A stretch of 64,000 bases of DNA from Polytrichum commune (taxonomy: Eukaryota > Streptophyta > Polytrichopsida > Polytrichales > Polytrichaceae): positions 38,517,554 through 38,581,553 of the forward strand of contig OX485803.1 of NCBI GenBank assembly GCA_950295325.1. Reading direction: 5' to 3'. Numbering within the stretch: position 1 is the stretch's first letter; each line of letters opens with the position of its first letter. The translations under genes were made by a program, and so were the position numbers. The notes beneath the pieces are model-generated. The model had not been told where the DNA came from. It ran no database searches and saw only the letters and a list, made by a program, of their open reading frames with translations. Positions 10,967 to 23,400 of the stretch are shown in pieces.

Positions 10967-13900
10967 TTATCTGACTTCGATAGCACCCCAAGTAGGACCT
11001 GTTTGCTCCACCGAAGCAGCAGTCCTTCCATACCCATTAGCATCCGGCTTTTGTTTTGCAGATGATGCAGTCGTGCAGAGGATGCAACACAAGGGAGCAT
11101 GATCAGCCGCCTTTCCAATTTCCATCCCATGAGTATTGTCATTCATATTGGATGTCGTCCGCATCAAACCTCCTGACTCCTCTGAGCTTTGAATCCCCGA
11201 CGTATCATTCAGGCAGGTTTCATGGTAAGCATGAGAGCAGAAGAAAGCTACCACGTCAACATTTTGTAAAGAAATGGGGTCAAAGCATATGCAGCACCGG
11301 CCACTGCCACCAATGTTGGTAAGGGCTCTTCCACCCTTACTTCCAGCTTTATTTACTCGAAATGATCCTCTTGCACTCCATCTTACACTGTCTTCTCCAT
11401 TTCCAGTGGATTGAAGGGGCTCGTCAAAGTCATTTTCTGAGCCGCCCACTCGAATTGCATGACGAGCCTCATCATAGTAGCGCACAAGCAAGTCTACACA
11501 ATCTGCCTGCTCCCATCATTCATCCATTAGATACTCGTTTAAGGTCATAGTTCCCTGGATGCTTATCAGCAATGTAAGGACACGACAGAAGGAGAAGAGG
11601 ACAAATAAAACAATGGGTAGAAGTCTCACTTTGAGAATATTATTACAGCCTGCACGAAGGGAAGTCTCAGTTCTGTAATCAGTGATGATTTTCACAAGTC
11701 TATCACGCAAGCTGCAAACACAAGACCTTGATTAAGCTCCAAGTGCCAGTAAAGACTGCACTACAGTATTTTCACAAGACCATCTCGCAAACAATTGTCC
11801 AGCCTCAGAAGCTTGCATAGGTCAAGGTTTGAAGAGCATCAACCTAGAAATCTTCAAGCAAGGAAACAAGAAAATTTAAACTGTGACTAGTAAGTGTAGT
11901 GTGTCGATCTTTAGTAGTCAAAAGCCCAGATAGTAACCGTGCTATATGCATTCCGGCAGGGACCTTATGGACAAGGTATAGAGGATCAATATGCCCCACC
12001 ATGTGCTCCAGCAGTGCGCCAACCTACCAAGACAAGTTCATCAACATTCAGAATACCGCATTTACAAATGTAAGGTCTTAAGTTTAGTTTGTTGCAAAAG
12101 GACTTCTGTGACCATGGTTAACACATCACACAGCCCACTCAAACAAGTGACACCCCACATAGATGAAAATAATAATGCAAAGTTCCAATAAGCATGACAA
12201 ATCCTAAGGGCACATCATTAAAACTACCATGTCAGGGATGTGCATGCTCTGGTTGATGAGTTCCTCCCACAAATCTTCATCTCCTTGTGACTGAACAAAA
12301 CTCATAGCCTGGAAAAATCCTCTTCAAAGTTAGCTGATAAATGATAAAATTGACCGCCACATTAATATGCATCAACACTGAAACTAGAACTCATGCACGC
12401 AGAAAATTTGCCAATGAAAGTCATAAACCAATGGAACTGTTCATGTATTTGTCAAGCAGTGTTAAGCTGCACCAAATACCTGTTCAATGTCTTTCAATTC
12501 ATTGATAATCAGGGCCAATGCCTCTCGTGTGTTGCCCATCCATCCCAATATAAATACTCTTTCCCTAGTCAGGCCCCTCTTTGTACAAACATCATATGCC
12601 TGCAGATACAACAAAGGTGTTGAGGGCATTTACAAAACTGCTTACAGATGAACACATTGAAAGAACGTGTAGAAGAACAAATGGACCTACAAATTTTCTG
12701 TAGCATTCAGTGGCAAAGGAGTGATTTAAGTTAACATTTGTTCTCAATAAAGAGACTCAATACTGGAGGGCCTGATGTACGTTGATTTAGCATAAGCTTC
12801 AAAATAGTTCTAAACTCTTGCAAAGAGGATCTATAGCTATGAATCACCTTGTCAAGACTGTAGTGGTGGCTGCTTCTTAAGAAAGGTAGTAATAATCGTG
12901 GCTCGTAGTCTGCATATAATTCCACCTGAGAAAGTGCTGTAAACTGTTAGAATTACAAAAACATTCCAGAGCACATCAACAATAATCAAAACTTGGACAC
13001 CCTGATCTGCTGCAGAATGACGTCATGAAGTCAAAATTCTAGCATCAAGAACTAATCAATCATTCCTTTTTGCCTCAGGAAATGTAGGCAAATGAAGACA
13101 GTAACTAAATTTATTCTGCTTCATTATTATTAAGAGAAACAGGGTTACATAGACTGCAACGATTTGATTTGGGAGACATCTATGAAAATATAAGATCATT
13201 TCTTTGTGCATGATAACAATTTTGTGTAATCTCTTGTAGAGCATTCTCAAAACAACATTATGTACACCCCTGTAAACACCTGTAACTTCTATCATTGGCA
13301 ACATAAAATGTTAGAAGAAAACCTGTAAACCATGGTAGGCTTTGCCAGCTGTTGGGTCCTTCTCAAACAAGCCATGAAGATACAAATGTAAATATTCTCT
13401 CAAATTGCCATCTACATCCTCTTTCTGCAACTGTGACACAACCTCGCTTGCTTCGATACTCTCACTCTGATTTACAAACGTCTGAACTGTTCGCTTCCCA
13501 TCCAGTTTCATCAACGGCACAACCTGTGATGATCCAGTTTAGTTAGAAAATATAGTAGGCAATAAGATGGCATCCTTTCCTCAGCACATCCAAATAGTAA
13601 AATACAATGCCACACAGACCAAAAGAATTGCAACAAAAAAAAAAGTTGAATCTCACAAGCTCTTCAACTTCCAATAATGCTGAAAGAAACACTCCCTAAC
13701 ATCCACTGCCAGGTGGGTCGACATTAGTAGTAAGTTGGAAACAATATCTAGAATCTGATGAAGTTGCCAACAAGGAACCTAAGGTCATCACATCAACTAT
13801 GATGATTGTCATGGAAGTAAAATGAGAAGAAAAGGTTCTTGAACAATGTACTTTATCATGTATAGAACCATATAAGTTATGCAGCTCCATGAACTCAAAA

Positions 13901-16900
13901 ACATATGGCTTTTGTAGCTGAAATGCCCACATCAAGTACAAAGTAAGTGGTCAGAATTATACTGTGAGGCACCTTATTCTCTTTACAATTAGAAATAATA
14001 AGAAAGAAATATGATGCTATAATCAAAGTATGTATGTTTACCTCCACATAAATGGTAAAGGCTGTCTCATAGTGCTTCTCAATTACATAGAGCTCAGCAA
14101 GAGCCTGCAGCGTTGCAACAAGATTTAGCATGAAAGTGAAAAGATGAACTTTTACATGATGTAGACTGGAGCTATGAGATAAGCATAAGCAAGTTGGCCA
14201 TAAATGTAAGTACCGATTAAAGAGCATCAGTACAGCACCCCATGTACTTCAGAAATGGTTTAAACAAGTTACAGCATAAGTATTTTGTTTTAAAAAAATA
14301 CTGTGAAGAAGTTGTGACCTCCCAGAGGTCGCAAGGCTTAGCTCAAAACATTATATATATATATATATATATATATAATTACAGAAAAGGATAAAACCTT
14401 GCAGGTGAATATGGTCAATCAGTGTAAGAAAGGTCATAATTAGAGGATGTACTTTGGGTGTGAAACAGAGATGCAATTTCGTTTGTAAATAACCCCAACA
14501 TCTCACATTCAAAATCCAAGTAGCTGACCTCCTTCAAAGCAGGTGATTTGGAGCCAGTGCCAATCTGAAGCTGAATAGGTGCAATTATAGTTTGAATAGA
14601 GTATATCGTACATGGCCAAGTCTTGATTGTGGTGAGCAACTGCTCATGATATGCTGGATTTGTGACCAAAGCATTGAGTACCAACTGCACAAGCATCCTC
14701 AAAACAAAACTTTGAGAATAGATGAGGCTATACTATCAGTCAGAGAAAGCCATGTAAATCTTCAGCCTAAAAATTGAACACTAAATGAATGTGGTGAGGG
14801 GATAAAATACAGTTGGCTGAATTGCACAAGCAGAATAAAATACCTAGTATCCAAGAATCATTTTCAGTTGATCATGGTAAAGAGTGCGGACCTCATATAC
14901 AGTGTCACGAAGTTGGGGATTTGATGTAGGTATGTAAGGAGCCAGACTTGGCAACTGACGCAAATGTGCAAATTGGAACACCCACCTGTCCACCCAAGCT
15001 CCATGAACAATCCTATTCGTTTCCTTGAAGTTGATGTTTGGGATAACCATTGTGATGATATCTTGACCAGTCCCATTACAAATTTTGACCAGTTTCGTGA
15101 TAGGACGTTCCAGTCAATCTAACTGCTTCAAGGAGCATGTCCAACAACCAGAACTCAATTGAGAAAGCAGGAAAATTAAACACCAAGCTGAGAGTCTTAG
15201 TTTCAAAGATTTACACCACATTACCTTTCCCAGGCAGATGCAGAGCCTCGCAGTAGTTTAGGACAAAGTGCTGCAGCAGTATCATATTGGCGCTCCAGAA
15301 GCAAATGATCCAAATATCTAATGCCCACCTGAAATATTTTTGACCTGTTATACATGTGTTGTTTGCATACATACACTTGATATGTCCAAGATTATGAAAT
15401 CAGATCTTGAGATCCAACAAATTTCAGACATAAGGGAGTACTGAATAGGCAATAGTAAAACAGCTAATATCATAACACATCATATTGTGTTGTGTGTGTG
15501 TGTGCAATGTAAAGAAAATTTAGAGATTGAAAGGAACATTCATTAGTTACAGATCCAAGGAGAAAAGACAGAAGTAAGAGAAAATTTAATTGATTGAAGA
15601 GCCAAACGTTAAAGTATGTGCAGTCCCATATTTATTTTAACATTTAAATGCAAAAGCCACGTCTGAATATAGGCAGAAATAAACTACTAGCAGAATCAAG
15701 AGAAGGGCATCTCCATACCTCCTCCAAAAGCTCTGATTTGGCATTCCCTTCTTCCGCTGCAGCTAAGGCTTTTTCAAAATATCCATGTTCAAGAAGCCAC
15801 TTCACATGATCATCTGCATCCCTGGATGCCACGATAATTATCATATCAGCATAAATAAGTTTATCAACACACTCCCATTGTGATTTGAATATTTGAGAAT
15901 GATGACGAATCTCTGGCTATTCTGCCCCATTTTGCAAGATCATCTTGATTATAAATAGTCTATTGAAAAATTTAGCCTAAGAAGTGTATTCCAAACATAT
16001 AGGCGATTGATTCAATGTCCCTGCCTTAAACTACATCAAACTCCTTAACCTTAAAACGCTTCAACATGCATTATTCAAAACAAAAGAGAAAAACAGCAAA
16101 ACCAACCTGGGCTTAGCGACTACAACATCTTTAGGTGATACAATGTAATACAAAGGTTCGTCTCCAGCAAGCCACAAACCTCCAGCTGATGCATTTCCTG
16201 ACAGTAAAAGGAGCCATAATCGGTGTCAGGTAAATGAGAGTATCTGTAAGGATGTGTAATGCTTTGCACTAACAACAGATGACATATTTTATGGGAAATT
16301 AGAATTGTGTAAGCTTCATAGAATTAGTCTTCTTCATTCCTTTTTGTACTTTACGTCTCTTTCAGATTTATTTCCTTTTTTAATTACAAAATGCCAATAT
16401 GCACAATTGACCCCTTCCACATCTACTCCCATTTCCAAGCTGATCCCTCACATCCATTGGAAACTCTGTTATCGTCTTCTATCTCAACTGTTCACATAAA
16501 TGACAATTAATATTCTCTTGAAATTGTTGAGGACGAAATAGCTCTGGCATTCCTTTCCCATTAAAGCCTTTCAAGTTTACCTAAACCATCTACAATTACA
16601 ACAATGATCAACAACCAAAAATTCCAAGATACTTGCATAACGTGAATAGAAGGAGAAACTGTGAGAATGCTAAAACCAGAGTTGAACAAACTAGTGCTAA
16701 GACTTAACCAGCATGAAATTACACCTACTCCGAAGCTTCCTGTGTTCACCAGTTTGCATTCGTAAATAAATAATTACACTCACCAGAATGAGGGGCATGA
16801 GCAAGAACATAATCTTTGGCTTTGTAGTGCTCATAGCCATGAATAGAAAGTAAGTCAGTTGCTATGTCCTCATTTTTCCAAGTCACAATCCGCACTTCAG

Positions 16901-19620
16901 GCCGTTGTGCTTGCCCCTGAAGCACACATCAAAGTCCTTCAAGATGGTCAGTCACTCCCAGTACATAATCAAAATGTAAATAAATCAGAAAGATAATTGA
17001 AACCAGTTGAGTGTTGTCTGGTAGCTGATGGAACTTAGTAACATTAACATACTTGGCCGTTCAACAAAAGCAATGTTCAAATACTACAAACAGAAACCAG
17101 GCTAACCCTCGTCAAAACTTGATGTAATCAAAGAACAGAGAACAAGTGCAGCAACTTGCATACCTGCCTTGGAAATGCTGAAACCACAGATTCTGCCTTA
17201 GAATCATCTTTGTTAGGTAAGTGTGCTAAGACAACAAGCTGATCCCCTAATGGTGCAAGACCAGATACATGGTATTCAGTTCGAATGGTTGCCATTATTT
17301 CCACATACTTTGTAGCTGGTCCCAAAGTGCCTTTTAAACTATCCCAAGCTCGAGTTCGAACAACTGCAATCTTAATGCAATCAGCCCATCCAATAAGCAA
17401 AACTGCATCATTCTGCCAAACAAATTGATCCGTCAGAAGTAGCAGAGAGAAACACCCATCATCCAACTTTGTGAGTGGAAACTACTACAACTCATACCTT
17501 CCAGGTAGTGAGACATATAGACAAACATACAAGATACAACATGGTGTGTATTGCCAGTGTGAGCAGAACAAACCTGCCAAACTAATGTCGGACGAAGAAG
17601 ATTGGCACGTGGGACTTGTTCAATAAAAGTGATGCGTTGATGTGAAGCTGTGTCATACACTTTCACTCCTGCATCATTGGCCCAAGCAATAAGACTCGTC
17701 CACCATTTGACAGCATGGACAGTCCCCTCACCTGAGTGCAAGACCTGGCAGATGCAATTCCCAAATCAGCCTGTTTGGCCCTCTCACCTTCTCCAGCAAT
17801 GCCTTTAAGACATGAAATGTCCATAACAAAATTTGTGTCTTTTGGTTTCCATTTCAGACAAAGCCAAAGATATCAGGTGTGCCTACATTAATGTACAGAA
17901 TGCATGTTCATCTCAGGTTCAACAACTTAGGAAAGAGAATCTAAGCCTCCTCTTTGTTAAACAGAGTTGATAATAACAATTTTGGCTCTCAGCACTAGCA
18001 TCAAGGTCCAGTTTCTTGCAAGAAAAATTACCAATGTGAACACTACAGTCACGCATTGGGTCAAATGAAGGAGACAAGTTACCTGCTCTCTGTAACCTAA
18101 CCAACCCTTCCTGTGAAAAAGAAGTTGTCCTGCAAGTCCACCACTAGCAAACTGTCTGGTGCTTTTGCGCGAAAACTCTGGATCTAGAGCAACAGCTTTC
18201 ACTGGTCGACGATACTCAAACTTTTCTTTCTCGTCAGTATACAAGTTGCTGATGACTACTGTACCATCATCAGAGCAGCTCGCAAGATAATCCCCATCTG
18301 CATCAAAGCTCACCTCATTGACTGTGGCTGTGTGTGCTCGAAACTCTTTCACCTGCTTGTTGAGAATAACAAAAGTCAAGTTTGATGGAGCAATATTTTA
18401 GAGAAGAAGTAAAAAGTATGGTTGGATTTCAAGAATATATTGCTTTAGATGTTTATCAATAACCATGAAAGTTGTGACCATGATGAAGAGGACCGAGGCC
18501 TGTCAGCACATCTCTGACATGACACCACCACATGGAAAAGGTAAGCGGTCCAAATAATTGCAAGGGAAAATCAACCATCATAATCACATAGCTCCTTCTC
18601 TATAACAGAAGCTCTTAAAATGACGAACACAAGGGACCCAGTTTGACTACTTCTGTTGCCGGCTCTCTGGGCTTTGCTTGAACACCCCACTCAACCATAC
18701 ATTAGGTGGCTTTCTGAGCAGGATTTATGTAGCAAAAGCAATCAGTAAGGACTTGGAGCAGAGCAAACTGAAGGTGTCCTAAGCTATTGTCTCAAATATA
18801 TAGTGCCTGCCATTCATGACAAATCATTAGGTGTATTGCTGCCTAATGATAGACCATCAGCTCACGCACATGTTCAGGGTCGTCTCATTCATGATACTGC
18901 GGTACAGGAAATCCCAGGTTCTTGACTCAAAACATCGTCAAAATAGAGAGAAAGGAGAGATAGGAGAATGTGGAAATCAGACTACTCCTTTAGCTGATTC
19001 TATAGATGAGCTGTCTGTTATAGCACGATTGTCAGGCATTGTTTGCAACATGAGAACCCACATGCTTCCCAAACTCTCAGCAGCTCTAATTCTATGCGCC
19101 AACCAGCACCAATTCATCCTCCTAGAATATAATCGAACAAATGTTAGATGAATTTAAGCTTTAGACGGGAATACCTCATTCATAGTTAAAATAACAAATT
19201 TCTGCGCTGCAAAACCCCTGGTGAGGAGACGGACAAGAGAGAGAGAAGCGACACCTGGTTGCCCTGGAAATCCAATAAGTGGACAGTTCCATCGTGCGTG
19301 CCGAGAGCAATAATCCGCTCCCCAACTGTAAGGCACGCAGCTGCATCCGACGACAGCAGGGAAGGGACACTCCCTCCCAGCCTCTGGTACTTGAGGCGGG
19401 GCTCCCCCTCTTCGCCTTCATCCTCGTCGTCGTCGTCCCTTGAGTCATCGTCTCCGAGCTCATCATCGCCCTCGCCTCCATCCTGCACTGCGGCTCCGCG
19501 GGGCACCGACGAAGCTGGAGCTACCGCCGCAGCCGGATCTGCCAAGGCCGCAGCAGTAGTAGTAGTACTACTACTAGCGTTCCCCGGTCCCGGCCCATTA
19601 ATGGCGGCCGGAATCGCCAT
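10967..19620 (-). CDS. VPS41: VPS41, HOPS complex subunit (vacuolar protein sorting 41)
   Basis: Nineteen coding exons on the minus strand give 1017 aa: 19620-19255, 18352-18083, 17744-17574, 17412-17164, 16916-16784, 16197-16107, 15821-15719, 15328-15225, 14985-14892, 14684-14529, 14104-14042, 13917-13852, 13523-13323, 12925-12848, 12599-12480, 12308-12228, 12023-11938, 11711-11630 and 11506-10967. All introns read GT-AG and the frame closes. The N-terminus is Ala/Gly-rich then acidic, followed by EPRLKYQRLGGS and WD40-like repeats (about residues 80-350), then PLYYIVSPKDVVVAKPRDADDH and the clathrin-heavy-chain-repeat region (about 460-830). A C-terminal RING-H2 follows (CCICFD at about 909, CSHAYHETC at about 928-936, CCILC at about 978-982). 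Identity is judged against remembered Arabidopsis VPS41 (about 980 aa), matched across nearly every exon. The protein tethers late endosomes and vacuoles before SNARE-driven fusion. I see no break. Confidence 0.95.
14352..14377. repeat. (TA)n microsatellite in a VPS41 intron
   Basis: Thirteen or so TA units in the 424-bp intron 14105-14528. It is probably polymorphic in length. Confidence 0.9.
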
Positions 19621-20450
19621 AGCTCGGTTCCCAATTGCTAAATCACCAGCACACTAAGTATTTCGTCGCATAACATAGACGCATGCTTGCACCAATTCCG
19701 ATCCAATCGCCAAAAACCCGATCCAGCGCCTCTTGACTGACATAAAACCTCCCCAGCAACCAGACCAAAACACCTCACCTTCGATTAGGTACCTGAGTTA
19801 AGTTACTCATCAAATTCCACAAATCCGAATAGCAATTTCACCCAAACCTCGGATTGACAACACCACGAAGAAATGGCATCTCAATTCCTAATTTCCAAAC
19901 CGAATTCACGCCAATCCGAATCACAGCGAAATTTTCGACGTGATGACAATGAGAAGCGAATGTGTTCCGGAACGTCCGCTGTAACCTTTAAGTTGGAGTG
20001 ACGTGACCATCAAGAAATGACACTCAAAACCCTAACTCGCAAACCCAATTCGCACCAAGTTGAATAACAAAAAATCGTGTGAACCGAAGGACATGAATCG
20101 TGAATGCGATTTAGTAGAGTGGAGTGAAGTCTAGCAAGTCAAGGTGTGGTCCGAAGATGTGAAACTCGAATTGCGAATTCGTAAGCGAGGGAGATGGCGA
20201 GAACAGGGGAGGGGTGATCTGCCATCTCCACAGTTGGACCACGTGGCGCTCTTCTCTTTCTCCTGGGCCCACCCTTACTCTTCCAGAGCATTGCCACCGT
20301 AGGCCCTCTATCTTCCCCTCTAAATTGGCGGTAGTGTAGAGGGGTTTGTAGAGGGCCAGGGGGACCAAAGTACTGGGGACACCGGCAGCAACTTGTGGCA
20401 ACACTAAACCGCTCTGGTGGAAATTAGTGTGGTAACAATTAATGTGGGCC
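19621..20450 (-). promoter_or_regulatory. VPS41 5' UTR and promoter region (inferred)
   Basis: This sequence lies immediately upstream of the VPS41 start codon on the minus strand. It has no coding content I trust and is inferred to hold the 5' UTR and core promoter from position alone. A 17-bp motif at 20416-20432 (GGTGGAAATTAGTGTGG) recurs with one change at 20864-20880, and its 12-bp core has an inverted partner at 20490-20501. No TATA box or transcription start can be assigned with confidence. Confidence 0.4.
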
Positions 20451-23400
20451 AATTTGATTGTCTACATCAATATGTGCAATTACGTTGCTCCACACTAATT
20501 TATCGACATTCCATACTATTTTGAGTATTTTATACCATGGTAATAAAATACATTGACTGTGTTGTTTACATGTAGTTTTCCATAGGGACGAAGAGTCATG
20601 AGTTTTTGTATTCTGCTTTTGATTCAAGGTAGTTTGATGGGTAAAGAGGGAAACCTCTTCATAAGGTAACCCGATTGCACATATCAATGTATTCAAGACA
20701 GAAACAATGTGGGCAGAGACCCTGGGTCGTCCCCTACGACATCCTTGAGGCTTTTCTTAGTTCATGGGCAAAAGTAGCATAAAATAAAACAAACACCCAC
20801 ATCAATCTCGTGTGTAAATAGTCATTTTGTCCCATATTAATTCTAAACTATAGATTTGGCATGGGTGGAAATTAATGTGGGTTTCATAGAAATATTGTGG
20901 CCCACACTGATAGGATGGTTTTTAGTGTAGCGCCACATGGACCAGTTTAACATTTTCTTATTTTCCAATCTAAAATCAAAAATTCAAGACATTCATTGTA
21001 TTGACGGATGTTGAAGGTTGGATGTCTTTTTGTATTCCCAATCAAACAAAGTATAAAATATATGTTACATCGTTGATGTTTGTTGTTCTTCTTGTAACCT
21101 GTAGGGTTTCATTATGCTATATATATCACTCTTAAACATTGATTATTAAGGTTGATCCATCATAAATCATAGTTTTAAGAACTACATTGCTTGGAGTTTG
21201 GAGGTTCTTCCATCTCCACACAATCTTATGTCCTAGCTTCAAACTAAACACTCCTCGTCTAGCTAGCAAGTTCAACCAATGCTTGTCTCAACACACTACT
21301 TATGAAGAGAATAATTATGTGAATAGAATAATTATGTAATCGTTTGTTGGCCTTGATTGACAATGAAATATGAAGGAATGCTCAAACTTTGACAAAAAAT
21401 AATAAAACCACATCATCATAATATGATATCATGCGAATAACCCACACTATGAATACTACTATAATTAATTAATCTCAAAATAAGGTTTGGGTGGTCCATA
21501 AAGATAGTTATGAAAAATTAGGCAACTAAGGTGTGTACAAGTACTTTTCTATATTTTATTTTCTATATTTTATTTATTTATTTGTGCACATAACATATCC
21601 TACATACAAATCCACGTAATGTAACTTATATTTCCATTCATTCATGGCAACTAAGTACACAATGTTAACCTTTTGAATTTAGGTTAAAGCCTTCTTGGTG
21701 TGCTAATCAGTGTTGTGAGTAGTTGTTTCATCCTTCACTAAGCTTCCCCGTGGGTAGTGTATTTGGTTTGATTCTTGCAATTGAATTTTTAAGCTTAAAT
21801 AAATAAATACTTTTTTAAAAAACCATAACAACGAACACTCGTGAAGGAACTCAACCCACTTCAAAAGTGTAAGACAAAGTCAACAAAACAATCTTTCGTT
21901 CACATAGGGTCAACCAAGACACACATTAACCGTTCATATAATTATTCTAATCAATCCCGTTTCAAAATTCTTTATATTTGTTATCTCGGAATAAATTGTC
22001 TTCTTTAATTGAGTCCCTTTTAGACTAATACGTGACCGGTGTGCAGAGAGGTGCAATGAGATGTAATGAGGGCCACTTCACGCTATGGCTGTCCAAGTCA
22101 AGAGAACGTGGGATTGAATGGCCAAATTTTGTTGAGAGTCCGAAGAAATGGGCTGAAAACAATCAATAAAATATAGGAATTGGAGCCTTTAGCCAGGCAT
22201 AGCGTGAAACCTTCAAAGGTCAAGCCCAAAGTTCAAACCTTTGGCCATGAACTCCCACAACCCTCTCGACTTGGACAACAATAGTGTGAAGCATTCAAAG
22301 TCCAAGCCCAAAGGCCAAGAGAGAAAGAGAGAGGAAGAAGGAGCATCCCACTTTGTTCCATGTCTAAAACAACTCCTCCAATCTTAAGCCCAAGATCTTG
22401 TTAATCTTTTTATTTTTTCATGAAAAAAAGTCGACAACCTCTCGACCAATAGTTTAGGTTTCCATTCTTGTTCGACCCAAACTTCCTTCGAGAGTCTATC
22501 GTCTTGGTCAAAAAGTATTGCCCTGTAGGCATTTTGGAGAACGATGGCCTTTGGACTTTGGCCTCTAGTGTGAAGGGTCGAGGGGCTGAATTCTTAGTTT
22601 CTTGCAATCTAATTAGTGGAAAGCGACGGCCTCTCGACCTTCGGCCATAGTGTAAAGCGACCTTAATAGTCATGGTGGAGTGAAGGAAGATACTTAGATA
22701 GTAGTGGGAAACATAAGGTGGGGTACTCTAGCCATCGTGTCTATTACTCATAGCAATTGTTTTGGCGGATTGAGTCCCGTAGCTAGGATTTCACATTTGT
22801 TCAAGGTGTGCCATAAAAGTTACTTTGATTTTCAATACGTAGTTTCAAATTATACTAGAGACCCGAATGTATCATCATCAACTCTTTTTTTTTTTGTAAA
22901 TTGTTACGGAGCTTTATTTGACCGACGATATATCAACAACGTAGCCAACTTGATATGGCCAAACATAAATTCATCATTGCCACATTTCCGGTGATGTGCC
23001 TTGAGTTGCAACTATGCTAACAAAATTTTGGAAAAAATCCCATAAAAACATGTTGCAAAGATTGGCGCAAAACATCATGAATGACTCTAGTGTACACTTT
23101 GTAACAATAATTTACAAGTACGATAAGAAGAACTACTACATGTGGATCTCATGGGAGTCTTGTGGTCCATCTTGATTTGTATATGCTCGATAGTTTATCC
23201 CATCCACCCAAGCTCACCGATTATATAGTGTTGATTTCCTTCATTTGAGCGAACAAGCATGTACTCATGGGATACCCCAACACCTACATACATGCAAATT
23301 TGAACACAACCTACTTGAACATTCTCATATGGTCTAGTTGAAAACCCCTCCAAGTTTTGATTTGGCCACTCCGAGGCCTACAAAATAAACAACGCCCATA

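Noticed and set aside
13670-13712. Possible extra VPS41 exon (VDVRECFFQHYWKLKSL)
   Set aside because: Has splice-like edges, but joining 13852 directly to 13523 gives IHDKVVPLMKLDGKR, which matches the family; the extra segment does not.
19259-19657. 132-residue plus-strand Ser/Pro-rich open frame
   Set aside because: Antisense shadow of the acidic, Ala/Gly-rich first exon of VPS41.
20111-20452. 113-residue minus-strand open frame upstream of VPS41
   Set aside because: No domain; lies in the probable promoter/5' UTR region.
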